From positions 124,001 through 188,000 of the forward strand of contig JAYRKL010000004.1 in the NCBI GenBank assembly GCA_041905795.1: 64,000 bases of DNA, read 5' to 3'. This DNA is from SHVO01 sp041905795. Lineage in GTDB: Bacteria; Pseudomonadota; Alphaproteobacteria; Rhodospirillales; Rhodospirillaceae. A model generated the notes under the pieces. It worked only from the letters and a program-made list of their open reading frames with translations. It did no database searches and had not been told where the DNA came from. Positions 34,697 through 44,494 of this stretch are shown in pieces. The first letter of the stretch is position 1. Each line of letters starts with the position of its first letter. Both the position numbers and the translations under genes were made by a program.

Positions 34697-34712
34697 GATC
34701 GTATCCCCCGCC

Positions 34713-36662
34713 CTAACCCGGTTTTCCGACGACGAACCAGGTCACGATGATCGCGATCCCGGCGATCATGGCGAAGGCGTAGTGGTAAAGGTAGCCCGAC
34801 TGGACGCGGCCCAGGCGGCGCGCGGCCGCGGCGGTCAAGGCCGACAGGCCGTCGGGACCGAAGCGGTCGATGACGCCGGCGTCGCCGCGCTTCCACAGGA
34901 AGCGGCCGATGCGGAAGGCGTTCCTGGTGAAGACAACGTCATAGAGTTCGTCGAAGTACCACTTCTTGAGCAGGAACTGGTACAGCGCCGGGAAGGTGGC
35001 GGCGAGCTTGCCGGGAATCTCCGGACGGCGGATGTAGAACTGATACGCCAGCGCCAGGCCCGACAGGCTGAGCAAGAGCGGCAGCAGCGCGACCAGATGG
35101 CCCACCGCCGTCATATGCTCTTCGTGCTCATGCATCTTGTGCAGCGAGTCCTGGGTCGGCAGCACCTTGATGGCCTCGCCCCAGAAATGCTCGCGGCCTT
35201 CGCCGACGAAGTAATGCACGCCGAGCATGCCCGCGAACACCGCGCCGACGGCGAGCACGCCGAGGGGAACAGTCATGATCTTCGGGCTCTCGTGGATATG
35301 CTCCATGGTGTGGTGGTCGGCGCGCGGGCTGCCGAAGAACGTCAGGAAGGTCAGGCGCCAGGAGTAGAACGAGGTCAGGAACACCACGATCATGCCGAGC
35401 AGATAGGCGTAATTGCCGGTCGAGGTATGAGCGGCCAGCGCCGCTTCCAGGATGGTGTCCTTGGAGAAGTAGCCGGCGAACGGCGGGATGCCGGTGAGCG
35501 CCAGGTTGCCGATCACCATGACCGTGAAGGTCACCGGGATCAGCTTCCAGATCCCGCCCATCTTGCGGATGTCCTGCTCGTCCGACATGGCGTGGATCAC
35601 CGAGCCCGCGCCCAGGAACAACAGCGCCTTGAACCAGGCATGGGTCATCAGGTGGAACACGCCCGCCTGGTAGGCCGAGACGCCGCAGGCGAAGAACATG
35701 TAGCCCAGCTGCGAGCAGGTCGAATAAGCGATAATGCGCTTGATGTCGGTCTGTACCAGGCCGCAGGTGGCGGCGAAGAAGCAGGTGGTGGCGCCGATGA
35801 AGGTGACGAACGCCAGCGCGTCCGGCGCGTATTCGAACAAGGGCGACATGCGCGCCACCAGGAACACGCCGGCGGTCACCATGGTCGCGGCATGGATCAG
35901 CGCCGACACCGGCGTCGGGCCTTCCATGGCGTCCGGCAGCCAGGTGTGCAGGCCGATCTGGGCCGATTTGCCCATGGCGCCGACGAACAGCAGCAGGCAG
36001 GTGATGGTGATGGCATGGGCGTGGATGCCGAAGAAGGTCGCCTGCGCATCGGCTTTGCCGGGGACGGCGGCGAAGATCACGTCGAACTGCACCGCGTCGA
36101 ACAGGAAGTAGACCCCGAAGATGCCGAGCAGGAACCCGAAGTCGCCGACACGGTTGACGACGAAGGCCTTGATGGCGGCGGCGTTGGCCGAGGGCTTCTT
36201 GAACCAGAATCCGATCAGCAGGTAGGACACCAGGCCCACCCCTTCCCAGCCGAAGAACACCTGCACCAGGTTGTCCGCGGTCACCAGCATCAGCATGGCG
36301 AAGGAAAACAGCGACAGATACGCCATAAAGCGCGGCTGGGAATCGTCGTGGGACATGTAGCCCACGGCGTAGATGTGGATCAGCGTCGAGACGCAGGTGA
36401 CGGTCAGCACCATCACCGCCGACAGGGTGTCGAACCTGAGCGCCCAGTTGGCCTCGAAGGTGCCCGACGACACGAAGGTCATCAGGTTGACGGTGTGGGC
36501 ATTGCCGTGCAGCGCCACGTCGACGAAGGTCGCGATCGCGCACAGGGCGGCGGAGCCGATGCCCAGGCAGGTCACGATCTGCGACGGACGGTCGCCGATG
36601 ATGCGGCCGAAGAACCCGGCGATGAACGCCCCGATCAGGGGCAGGAAGACGGAACCGACCAT
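34713..36662 (-). CDS. nuoL: NADH-quinone oxidoreductase subunit L
   Basis: A 649-aa distal proton-pumping subunit with about 16 helices and the long C-terminal lateral helix. Blocks: LVQVFFGWEGVGLVSYLLIGFWF, KSAQIGLHTWLPDAMEGPTPVSALIHAATMVTAGVFLVAR, DIKRIIAYSTCSQLGYMFFACG and MTHAWFKALLFLGAGSVIHAM. Start could be ATG 36662 or GTG 36668, two codons upstream; the ATG is chosen. nuoK ends 11 nt before. Confidence 0.95.
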   Translation of the reverse strand: MVGSVFLPLIGAFIAGFFGRIIGDRPSQIVTCLGIGSAALCAIATFVDVALHGNAHTVNLMTFVSSGTFEANWALRFDTLSAVMVLTVTCVSTLIHIYAVGYMSHDDSQPRFMAYLSLFSFAMLMLVTADNLVQVFFGWEGVGLVSYLLIGFWFKKPSANAAAIKAFVVNRVGDFGFLLGIFGVYFLFDAVQFDVIFAAVPGKADAQATFFGIHAHAITITCLLLFVGAMGKSAQIGLHTWLPDAMEGPTPVSALIHAATMVTAGVFLVARMSPLFEYAPDALAFVTFIGATTCFFAATCGLVQTDIKRIIAYSTCSQLGYMFFACGVSAYQAGVFHLMTHAWFKALLFLGAGSVIHAMSDEQDIRKMGGIWKLIPVTFTVMVIGNLALTGIPPFAGYFSKDTILEAALAAHTSTGNYAYLLGMIVVFLTSFYSWRLTFLTFFGSPRADHHTMEHIHESPKIMTVPLGVLAVGAVFAGMLGVHYFVGEGREHFWGEAIKVLPTQDSLHKMHEHEEHMTAVGHLVALLPLLLSLSGLALAYQFYIRRPEIPGKLAATFPALYQFLLKKWYFDELYDVVFTRNAFRIGRFLWKRGDAGVIDRFGPDGLSALTAAAARRLGRVQSGYLYHYAFAMIAGIAIIVTWFVVGKPG

Positions 36663-36673
36663 CAACACGGCGG

Positions 36674-37009
36674 CTATCCCTTCATCTCATTGATGTCTTC
36701 GACTTCGATCGAGCGCCGGTTGCGGTAGAACACCACGACGATGGCGAGGCCGATGGCGGCTTCGGCGGCGGCGACGGTGAGCACCAGCATGGTGAACACC
36801 TGGCCGACTAGGTCGCCCAGGAACGAAGAGAACGCCACGAGGTTGATGTTGACCGCGAGCAGCATCAGTTCGATCGACATCATGATGACGATCAGGTTCT
36901 TCCGGTTGAGGAAAATCCCGAAAATCCCGAGGGTGAACATGATCGCGCCGACCGTGAGGAAGTGCGCGAGCCCGATGGCGAACGGGCCGGTGGAGATGAG
37001 ATGGTTCAC
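36674..37009 (-). CDS. nuoK: NADH-quinone oxidoreductase subunit K
   Basis: A 111-aa three-helix subunit. Conserved Glu residues lie in MMSIELMLLAVNINLVAFS and LTVAAAEAAIGLAIVVVFYR. GTG at 37009 overlaps the nuoJ stop as GTGA and is chosen because the next ATG (ImFTLG region) would cut the first helix. The N-terminus is about 10 residues longer than usual. Confidence 0.94.
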   Translation of the reverse strand: MNHLISTGPFAIGLAHFLTVGAIMFTLGIFGIFLNRKNLIVIMMSIELMLLAVNINLVAFSSFLGDLVGQVFTMLVLTVAAAEAAIGLAIVVVFYRNRRSIEVEDINEMKG

Positions 37010-37617
37010 GACAGGCCCTTCCCGGTCTCGACCTTGACCACCGACAGGGTTTCCGAGGCCTTGCGCGCCACCTGATCGGCGATCTTCTGCTTGCGCACGC
37101 CGGTACGGCTGCGGTGGGTCAGCACGATGGCGCCGATCATGGCCACCAGCAGCACCAGCCCGGCGCCCTGGAACAGGTAGACGTAATCGGTATACAGCAC
37201 CGCGCCGATGGCCTCGGTGTTGGGGATGTCCATGGGCGCCGGCACGACGCGCAGGCCCTGCGCATCCGGCGACATGGTCCAGCCGCCGTAGACCGCGGCC
37301 AGTTCCACGAACAGGATGATGCCGATGAGCGCGCCCGCCGGCAGGTATTTCATGAAGCCTTCGCGCATCATGGTGACGTTGATGTCGAGCATCATCACCA
37401 CGAACAGGAACAGGACGGCGACGGCGCCGACGTAGACCACCACCAGGATCATGGCGACGAATTCCGCGCCCAGCAGCACGAACAGCCCGGCGGCGTTGAA
37501 GAACGTCAGGATCAGCCACAGCACGCAATGCACCGGGTTGCGCTGGAAGATCACGTTCAGCGCCGAGATCACGCCGACGATGGCGAACAGGTAGAAGGCG
37601 AGCGATGCGATGATCAT
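37006..37617 (-). CDS. nuoJ: NADH-quinone oxidoreductase subunit J
   Basis: A 203-aa membrane subunit with five helices: FYLFAIVGVISALNVIFQRNPVHCVLWLILTFFNAAGLFVLLGAEFVAMILVVVYVGAVAVLFLFVVMMLDI is the diagnostic first half. The C-terminal 40 residues are a soluble, basic tail. It is 63 nt downstream of nuoI, the largest gap within the operon. Confidence 0.95.
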   Translation of the reverse strand: MIIASLAFYLFAIVGVISALNVIFQRNPVHCVLWLILTFFNAAGLFVLLGAEFVAMILVVVYVGAVAVLFLFVVMMLDINVTMMREGFMKYLPAGALIGIILFVELAAVYGGWTMSPDAQGLRVVPAPMDIPNTEAIGAVLYTDYVYLFQGAGLVLLVAMIGAIVLTHRSRTGVRKQKIADQVARKASETLSVVKVETGKGLS

Positions 37618-37680
37618 GCCGCCCTCCCCGTCTTATGCTTGGTCGTATTCATCCCCAAGTTACTTCCCCTTGGCCCAGTC

Positions 37681-38169
37681 TCAGCGGTACGGCGCGTTGA
37701 GTTCGAGCCGCTTCGCCAGCTCTTTTTCCCAGCGGTCGCCGTTCGAGAGCAGTTTGGATTTGTCGTAGAGCAATTCGTCGTGGGTCTCGGTGGCGAACTC
37801 GAAGTTCGGGCCTTCGACGATGGCGTCCACCGGGCAGGCTTCCTCGCAGAAGCCGCAGTAGATGCACTTGGTCATGTCGATGTCGTAGCGCGTGGTGCGC
37901 CTGCTGCCGTCGGCGCGCGGTTCGGCTTCGATGGTGATGGCCTGGGCCGGGCAGATGGCCTCGCACAGCTTGCAGGCGATGCAGCGCTCTTCGCCGTTGG
38001 GATAGCGGCGCAGCGCGTGTTCGCCGCGGAACCGGGGCGACAGCGGCCCCTTCTCGTTCGGGTAATTGAGCGTGACCTTGGGCTTGAACATATATTTCAG
38101 GGTCAGCCACATCCCGGACACGAGTTCCGTGAGAAGCGCTGCGCGTGCGGTTTGGTCGAGGAATGCCAT
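37681..38169 (-). CDS. nuoI: NADH-quinone oxidoreductase subunit I
   Basis: A 162-aa ferredoxin-like subunit holding clusters N6a and N6b. The two 4Fe-4S motifs are CIACKLCEAICP and CIYCGFCEEACP. FRGEHALRRYPNGEERC precedes the first. AAGGA lies about 8 nt before ATG 38169. 11 nt downstream of nuoH. Confidence 0.96.
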   Translation of the reverse strand: MAFLDQTARAALLTELVSGMWLTLKYMFKPKVTLNYPNEKGPLSPRFRGEHALRRYPNGEERCIACKLCEAICPAQAITIEAEPRADGSRRTTRYDIDMTKCIYCGFCEEACPVDAIVEGPNFEFATETHDELLYDKSKLLSNGDRWEKELAKRLELNAPYR

Positions 38170-38180
38170 GGTGATTTTCC

Positions 38181-39203
38181 TTAGCCGACCTTGCCGGAGT
38201 ACAGCAGATAGCCGGCCGTCAGCAGCAGCCACACCAGCGAGAACGGCAGGAACACCTTCCAACCCAATCGCATCAGCTGGTCGTAGCGGAAGCGCGGGAA
38301 CGTGGCGCGCACCCAGATGAACACGAACAGGCAGAACGAGGCCTTGAGCGCGAACCACATCAGGCCCAGTTCATAGCCGAAGATGTGGATGCCGAACGGC
38401 GGCAGCCAGCCGCCCAGGAACAGGATGGTGGTCATCCCCGACATCATGATCATGTTCATGTATTCGCCGAGGAAGAACAGCGCGAAGGCCATCGACGAGT
38501 ATTCGGTCATGAATCCGGCGACCAGTTCGGATTCCGCTTCCGGCAGGTCGAAGGGATGGCGGTTGGTTTCCGCCAGGATCGAGATGAAGAACACGATGAA
38601 CATCGGGAAGTGCGGCACGAAGAACCACAGCCCCTTCTGCGCCTCGACCACCTTCGAGAGGTTGAGCGAGCCCGCGGTCATCAGCACGCAGATCATGATG
38701 AAGCCGATGGAGACCTCGTAGGACACCATCTGCGCCGCCGAGCGCATGGCGCCGAGGAAGGCGTAACGCGAGTTGGACGCCCAGCCGGCCATGACGATGC
38801 CGTAGACGCCGAGCGACGAGACCGCGAACAGGTAAAGCACGCCGACATTGAGGTCGGAGATCACCCAGCCTGACGCCACAGGCATGACCGCCCAGGCGAT
38901 CAGCGCCAGGCAGAAGGTGACCATGGGCGCGAGGAAGAACACCGCCGGGCTGGAGCCGGTGGGGATGACGGTTTCCTTGAACAGCAATTTAACGGCATCG
39001 GCGAACGGCTGCAGCACGCCGAACGGCCCCACCACGTTCGGGCCCTTGCGCAGCTGCATGGCGCCGATGATGCGGCGTTCCGCGAGCGTCAGGAACGCCA
39101 TGATGATCATCACCGGAACGGCGAGCAGCAGGATCTTTCCCGCGATCCAGGCGAAGGGGATCAGATAACCGTCGAGGAATTCGGCCCAGGTCATGTCAGC
39201 CAT
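38181..39203 (-). CDS. nuoH: NADH-quinone oxidoreductase subunit H
   Basis: A 340-aa quinone-chamber subunit with eight helices. Conserved: LAERRIIGAMQLRKGPNVVGPFGVLQPFADAVKLLFKE, ETNRHPFDLPEAESELVAGFMTEYSSMAFALFFLGEY and ATFPRFRYDQLMRLGWKVFLP. It overlaps the nuoG stop by 8 nt; ATG 39194 is a possible later start. Confidence 0.96.
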   Translation of the reverse strand: MADMTWAEFLDGYLIPFAWIAGKILLLAVPVMIIMAFLTLAERRIIGAMQLRKGPNVVGPFGVLQPFADAVKLLFKETVIPTGSSPAVFFLAPMVTFCLALIAWAVMPVASGWVISDLNVGVLYLFAVSSLGVYGIVMAGWASNSRYAFLGAMRSAAQMVSYEVSIGFIMICVLMTAGSLNLSKVVEAQKGLWFFVPHFPMFIVFFISILAETNRHPFDLPEAESELVAGFMTEYSSMAFALFFLGEYMNMIMMSGMTTILFLGGWLPPFGIHIFGYELGLMWFALKASFCLFVFIWVRATFPRFRYDQLMRLGWKVFLPFSLVWLLLTAGYLLYSGKVG

Positions 39204-41265
39204 CCGTTCCGGTCTTGAGTGGGCCGGTCTTCTTGGCGCCGCCCATGACGAATTCCTCCGTGCAGCGCGCCATGGTGCGCGAGGCCCGGCTGATGGGGTC
39301 GGTCATGTAGTAGTTCTTCACCGGATATTCGAAGGCGGTGGCGTTCACCTGCCCCGCCGCGCCAAAAGCACCCCAGGCCGCCGTCTGGATCTTGTCCACG
39401 GTGGCGAAGGTCGGCGCGGCGTCGCGCAGGCGCGCGCGCAGCTGCGCGAGATTGTCGAACGGCAGGGGCTTGCCGAGGCTTTCCGACAGCGCGCGGATGA
39501 TGGTCCAGTCTTCACGCGCCTCGCCGGGCGGGAACACGGCGCGCAGCGCCGCCTGAACACGGCCTTCGGTGTTGACGTAGAGGCCATCCTTCTCGGTGTA
39601 GGCCGCGCCCGGCAGGATGACGTCGGCGCGGTGCGCGCCGCGGTCGCCGTGGTGGCCCTGGTAGATCACGAAGGCTTTGCCGAGCTTGGCAGTGTCGATC
39701 TCGTCGGCGCCGAGCAGGTAGACCACCTCGATCTCGCCCTTGCCGGCGGCGTCGAGGATGCCGCGCACGTCTTTAGTGCCGACAAAGCCGAGGTCGAGTC
39801 CGCCGACTCTGGCCGCCGCGGTGTGCAGCACGTTGAAGCCGTTCCAGCCGTCCTTGATAAGACCACAGGCATCCGCGACCTGTTTCGCCGCCGCGAGAAT
39901 GGCCGCGCCGTCGGCGCGGGCCAGAGCACCCTGCCCGACGATCAGCATCGGCGCCTTGGCGTTCTTGAGCACGCCGGCGAACTCATGGGCGCCGGACGCG
40001 ATTTGCGCGAGGATGCCGGCGTCGTTGCCGAGATTTTTGGCCTTGTAGGTCAGTTCCACTTGCGGGCCGATGACGCCGACCTGCAAACCGCCCTTGAGAT
40101 AGCGCTTGCGGATACGGGCGTTGAGGATCGGGGCCTCGGTACGCGGATTCGAGCCGATGATCAGGATCGCATCCGCCTTCTCGATGCCGGCGATAGTGGT
40201 GTTGAAGATGTAGGAGGCGCGGCTGCCGGCGTCGAGCGCGGCGCCGTCCTGGCGGCAATCGATGTTGGGCGACCCCAGCGCCGTCATCAGTTCCTTGAGC
40301 GCGAACATGCTCTCGGCGTCGCAGAGGTCGCCGGCGATGGCGGCGATCTTGGCGCCCGGCAGGCCGCGCACTTTCGCCGTGACGGCGGCAAACGCTTCGG
40401 CCCAGGTGGCTTCGGTCAATTTGCCGTTCTTGCGCACATAGGGGCGGTCGAGGCGCTGGTTGGAAAGGCCGTCGCAGGCCTGGCGGCTCTTGTCGGCCAG
40501 CCATTCCTCGTTCACGTCCTCATGGATGCGCGGCAGCACGCGCATGACGGTCTGCTCGCGGGCGTCGACGCGGATATTGGTGCCGATGGCGTCGAACACG
40601 TCAATGGATTCCGTCTTGCGCAGTTCCCACGGGCGGCCGTGGAAGGCGTAAGGCTTGTTGGTGAGCGCGCCCACCGGGCACAGGTCGACCACGTTGCCCG
40701 ACAACTCCGAGGTCAGCATCTGGCCAAGGTAGTTGGTGATCTCCATGTTCTCGCCGCGCGACACCGCGCCCAGTTCCGGCACGCCCGCGACTTCGGTGGC
40801 GAAGCGCACGCAGCGGGTGCAGTGGATGCAGCGGGTCATGGTGGTGGCCACCAGCGGCCCCAGGTCCTTGTCCTTCACCGCGCGCTTGTTCTCGTGATAG
40901 CGGCCGCGGTCGGCGCCATAGGCCATGGCCTGGTCCTGGAGGTCGCACTCGCCGCCCTGGTCGCAGATCGGGCAATCCAGCGGGTGGTTGATCAGCAGGA
41001 ATTCCATGACGCCGGCGCGCGCCTTGTTGGCGCGGTCGGAACGGGTGTGCACCACCATGCCTTCGGCCACCGGCATGGCGCAGGACGCCACCGGCTTCGG
41101 CGACTTCTCGACATCCACCAGGCACATGCGGCAGTTGCCGGCGATGGAAAGCCGGTCGTGGTAGCAGAAGCGCGGGATCTCGACGCCGACCTGTTCCGCC
41201 GCCTGCAGGATGGTGGCGTTGGCCGGAACTTCTACGGCGATACCGTCGATCGTGAGTTTAGGCAT
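39196..41265 (-). CDS. nuoG: NADH-quinone oxidoreductase subunit G
   Basis: A 689-aa peripheral-arm subunit. The N-terminal 2Fe-2S cluster ligands are in CYHDRLSIAGNCRMC and a following SC. HPLDCPICDQGGECDLQD gives the His/Cys N5 cluster and the next 4Fe-4S ligands include RCIHCTRCVRF and DLCPVGAL. A molybdopterin-oxidoreductase-like domain without cofactor follows. 18 nt downstream of nuoF. Confidence 0.95.
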   Translation of the reverse strand: MPKLTIDGIAVEVPANATILQAAEQVGVEIPRFCYHDRLSIAGNCRMCLVDVEKSPKPVASCAMPVAEGMVVHTRSDRANKARAGVMEFLLINHPLDCPICDQGGECDLQDQAMAYGADRGRYHENKRAVKDKDLGPLVATTMTRCIHCTRCVRFATEVAGVPELGAVSRGENMEITNYLGQMLTSELSGNVVDLCPVGALTNKPYAFHGRPWELRKTESIDVFDAIGTNIRVDAREQTVMRVLPRIHEDVNEEWLADKSRQACDGLSNQRLDRPYVRKNGKLTEATWAEAFAAVTAKVRGLPGAKIAAIAGDLCDAESMFALKELMTALGSPNIDCRQDGAALDAGSRASYIFNTTIAGIEKADAILIIGSNPRTEAPILNARIRKRYLKGGLQVGVIGPQVELTYKAKNLGNDAGILAQIASGAHEFAGVLKNAKAPMLIVGQGALARADGAAILAAAKQVADACGLIKDGWNGFNVLHTAAARVGGLDLGFVGTKDVRGILDAAGKGEIEVVYLLGADEIDTAKLGKAFVIYQGHHGDRGAHRADVILPGAAYTEKDGLYVNTEGRVQAALRAVFPPGEAREDWTIIRALSESLGKPLPFDNLAQLRARLRDAAPTFATVDKIQTAAWGAFGAAGQVNATAFEYPVKNYYMTDPISRASRTMARCTEEFVMGGAKKTGPLKTGTDG

Positions 41266-41283
41266 GGTCCCCTTCCCCTACGC

Positions 41284-42576
41284 TCACGCGGCCCGGTGCC
41301 GGACTTTGGCGTCGCGATAATCGCGGATGCGCCGTTCCAGCTCGGGACGGAAATGACGGATCAGGCCCTGCACCGGCCAGGCCGCCGCGTCGCCGAGCGC
41401 GCAGATGGTGTGGCCTTCGATCTGGTAGGTGACCTGTTCCAAGGTGTCGATTTCTTCCAGGGTCGCGTCGCCCTTGACCATGCGGCGCATGACCCGCGCC
41501 AGCCAGCCGCATCCTTCGCGACACGGCGTGCACTGGCCGCAGCTCTCATGCTTGTAGAAATCCGAGAGCCGCGAGATGCAGGCGACGACGTCCTGGGACT
41601 TGTCCATGACCATCACCGCGGCGGTGCCGAGGCCGGACTTCACGTCGCGCAATGAATCGAAATCCATCAGCACGGTGTCGCAGATCGACTTGGGCAGGAT
41701 CGGCACCGAGGCGCCGCCCGGGATGATGCCCTGCAGGTTGTCCCAGCCGCCGCGCACGCCGCCGGCATGCTTCTCGATCAGTTCCTTGAGCGGAATGCCC
41801 ATGGCGTCTTCGACGTTGCAGGGCTTGTTGACGTTGCCGGAGATGCAGAAAACTTTTGTCCCGGTGTTGTTGGGGCGGCCGATGCCGGCGAACCACGACG
41901 CCCCACGCCGCAGGATGGTCGGCGCCACGGCGATGCTCTCGACGTTGTTGACCGTGGTCGGGCAGCCGTAAAGGCCGACGCCGGCCGGGAACGGCGGCTT
42001 CAGGCGCGGCTGGCCCTTCTTGCCTTCCAGGCTCTCGATCAGCGCGGTCTCTTCGCCGCAGATGTAGGCGCCGGCACCGCGATGCAGGTAAATGTCGAAC
42101 TTCCAGCCCGAACCGCAGGCGTTGTCGCCCACCAGGCCCGCTTCATAGGCCTCATCGATGGCGACCTGCAGGTTGGAGGCTTCGTTGTAGAACTCGCCGC
42201 GGATGTAGATGTAGCAGGCATGCGCCTTCATGGCGAAGCTGGCGATCAGGCAGCCTTCGATCAGCTTGTGCGGATCATAGCGCAGCATGTCGCGGTCTTT
42301 GCAGGTACCGGGCTCGCCCTCGTCGGCGTTGACGACCAGGTAGTGCGGACGGTCGCTTTCCTGTTTGGGCATGAACGACCACTTGAGGCCGGTCGGGAAG
42401 CCGGCGCCGCCGCGACCGCGCAGACCCGAGCGCTTCATCTCGTCGATGATCCAGTCGGCGCCCATGTGCAGGATTTCTTTGGTGCCGTCCCAGTCGCCGC
42501 GGGCGCGCGCGCCCTTGAGGCGCCAGTCGTGGCGGCCGTAGAGGTTGGTGAAGATGCGGTCCTTATCGGCGAGCAT
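41284..42576 (-). CDS. nuoF: NADH-quinone oxidoreductase subunit F
   Basis: The 430-aa NADH- and FMN-binding subunit. SGLRGRGGAGFPTGLKWSFM is the FMN/NADH glycine-rich loop; NADEGEPGTCKDRDM, GAGAYICGEETALIESLEG and the 4Fe-4S ligands in ESCGQCTPCREG (cluster N3) are present. 10 nt after nuoE. Confidence 0.97.
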   Translation of the reverse strand: MLADKDRIFTNLYGRHDWRLKGARARGDWDGTKEILHMGADWIIDEMKRSGLRGRGGAGFPTGLKWSFMPKQESDRPHYLVVNADEGEPGTCKDRDMLRYDPHKLIEGCLIASFAMKAHACYIYIRGEFYNEASNLQVAIDEAYEAGLVGDNACGSGWKFDIYLHRGAGAYICGEETALIESLEGKKGQPRLKPPFPAGVGLYGCPTTVNNVESIAVAPTILRRGASWFAGIGRPNNTGTKVFCISGNVNKPCNVEDAMGIPLKELIEKHAGGVRGGWDNLQGIIPGGASVPILPKSICDTVLMDFDSLRDVKSGLGTAAVMVMDKSQDVVACISRLSDFYKHESCGQCTPCREGCGWLARVMRRMVKGDATLEEIDTLEQVTYQIEGHTICALGDAAAWPVQGLIRHFRPELERRIRDYRDAKVRHRAA

Positions 42577-42586
42577 GTGCGCTTCC

Positions 42587-43282
42587 TCAGGCCTTCGGGG
42601 CGGCGGCTTTGGCCGCGGCTTCCGCTTTGGCTTTCTCGAAGGCGGCCTTGGCTGCCGCCAGGTCCTGCTTCGGGATGGGTTTGGTCGGATCTTCGGTGAG
42701 CGTGATGGGCTCGCCGGCGGGCGCCGATCCGTCGCGGCCGATCATGGAGCCGTAGGCAGGCTTCTCGCCGCGCTTGAAAGCGTCGATCAGCTTGGTCATG
42801 GCGGCGGGGTCGACGTCTTCGTAATAGTCGTCGCCGATCTGCACTACCGGCGCATTGACGCAGGCGCCCGAGCATTCCACTTCGATCAGCGAGAACGCCT
42901 TATCGGCGGTGACGTCGCCGGCGCCGATGCCGAGCTTGTCCTTGCAGGTCTTCAGCACGTCGCCGGCGCCGCGCACCGAGCACGACAGGCTGGTGCATAC
43001 CTGGATGTGGGTCTTCCCCACCGGCTGCAGGTTGAACATGGTGTAGAAGGTCGCGACTTCCAGCACGCGGATCGCGGCCATATCCAGCATCCTGGCGATG
43101 GCTTCGATGGCCGGCCTGGTCACCCAGCCTTCCTGGCGCTGCGCGAAGTCGAGCAGCGGGATCACCGCGCTGGCCTGGCGGCCGGCGGGATACTTGGCGA
43201 TCACCTTCTTCGCCCGCTCCAGGTACTCCGCGTTGAACGCGAAGCTGGCGGGCTGTTCTGTCGCGAGTTCGCGCGCACTCAT
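42587..43282 (-). CDS. nuoE: NADH-quinone oxidoreductase subunit E
   Basis: A 231-aa thioredoxin-like subunit with cluster N1a: ligands in CTSLSC and VECSGAC. VATFYTMFNLQPVGKTHIQVC is typical. A C-terminal extension of about 60 residues ends in an Ala/Lys/Glu helix, longer than in E. coli but seen in alphaproteobacteria. ATGA overlap with the nuoD stop. Confidence 0.95.
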   Translation of the reverse strand: MSARELATEQPASFAFNAEYLERAKKVIAKYPAGRQASAVIPLLDFAQRQEGWVTRPAIEAIARMLDMAAIRVLEVATFYTMFNLQPVGKTHIQVCTSLSCSVRGAGDVLKTCKDKLGIGAGDVTADKAFSLIEVECSGACVNAPVVQIGDDYYEDVDPAAMTKLIDAFKRGEKPAYGSMIGRDGSAPAGEPITLTEDPTKPIPKQDLAAAKAAFEKAKAEAAAKAAAPKA

Positions 43283-44493
43283 CGGTCGACCTCGCCGAAC
43301 ACGATATCGATGGAGCCCAGGACCGCCGGAACGTCCGCGAGCATGTGGCCGCGCAGCATGACGTCCATGGCTTCCAGGTGCAGGAAGCCGGGGGCGCGGA
43401 TACGGCAGCGGTAAGGTTTGTTGGTGCCGTCGGACACCAGGTAGACGCCGAACTCGCCCTTGGGAGCCTCGGTGGCGGCATAGACCTCGCCGGCCGGCAC
43501 CTTGAAGCCCTCGGTGTAGAGCTTGAAGTGGTGGATCAGCGCTTCCATCGACGACTTCATCTCGGCGCGCGGCGGCGACATGATCTTACGGTCGTTCACG
43601 CGTACCGGGCCGGACGGCATCTTTTCCAGGCACTGCTGGATGATTTTCACCGACTGGCGCATTTCCTCGACGCGCACGAGATAGCGGTCATAGCAGTCGC
43701 CGTTCTTGCCGATGGGAATATCGAAATCGAAGTCTTCGTAAGAGTCATAGGGCTGCGACTTGCGCAGGTCCCAGGCCAGCCCCGAGGCGCGCAGGTTGGC
43801 GCCGGTGAAGCTCCAGGCGATCGCCTGTTCGGCGGTGACGCGGGCGATATCAACGGTGCGCTGCTTGAAGATGCGGTTCTCGGTCAGCAGGCCTTCGAGA
43901 TCGTCGATCATCTTGGGGTAGGCGTCGGCCCACAGCTTGATGCGGTCCATCAGGCCCGCGGGCATGTCCTGCGACACGCCGCCCGGACGCACGTAGTTGG
44001 CGTGCATGCGCGCGCCGCAAACCTCATCGTAGAAGCCCATGATCTTTTCGCGTTCCTCGAAGGTCCACAGGAACGGCGTCATGGCGCCGACGTCCATCGC
44101 GTAGGACGCGATGTTCATGATGTGGTTGAGGATGCGAGTCATCTCGCCGAACAGCACGCGGATGTACTGGGCGCGCTTGGGCGGGGTGATGCCCAGCAGA
44201 CGCTCCACCGCGATGGAGAAGGTCTGCTCCTGGTTCATGGGCGAGACGTAGTCAAGGCGGTCGAAATACGGCACCGCCTGCAGGTAGGTCTTGTACTCGA
44301 TCAGCTTCTCGGTGCCGCGATGGAGCAACCCGATATGAGGGTCGCAGCGGTCGATGACCTCGCCGTCCATCTCCAGCACCAGGCGCAGCACGCCGTGGGC
44401 AGCGGGATGCTGCGGGCCGAAATTGAGGGTGTAGTTCTCGATTTCGGTGTCGGTCTTGTCCTTCACGAGGACTTTTGAGTCGTCTGGGGACAT
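43279..44493 (-). CDS. nuoD: NADH-quinone oxidoreductase subunit D
   Basis: A 404-aa subunit related to NiFe-hydrogenase large subunits, lining the quinone site. FGPQHPAAHGVLRLVLEMDGE, HRGTEKLIEYKTYLQAVPYFDRLDYVSPM and RPGGVSQDMPAGL are conserved. It is separate from nuoC, with 1 nt between the genes. Confidence 0.97.
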   Translation of the reverse strand: MSPDDSKVLVKDKTDTEIENYTLNFGPQHPAAHGVLRLVLEMDGEVIDRCDPHIGLLHRGTEKLIEYKTYLQAVPYFDRLDYVSPMNQEQTFSIAVERLLGITPPKRAQYIRVLFGEMTRILNHIMNIASYAMDVGAMTPFLWTFEEREKIMGFYDEVCGARMHANYVRPGGVSQDMPAGLMDRIKLWADAYPKMIDDLEGLLTENRIFKQRTVDIARVTAEQAIAWSFTGANLRASGLAWDLRKSQPYDSYEDFDFDIPIGKNGDCYDRYLVRVEEMRQSVKIIQQCLEKMPSGPVRVNDRKIMSPPRAEMKSSMEALIHHFKLYTEGFKVPAGEVYAATEAPKGEFGVYLVSDGTNKPYRCRIRAPGFLHLEAMDVMLRGHMLADVPAVLGSIDIVFGEVDR

Positions 44494-44494
44494 C

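Noticed and set aside
39193..41655. Plus-strand 820-codon frame opposite nuoG
   Set aside because: Shadow of nuoG; low-complexity translation, no ribosome binding site and no family resemblance.
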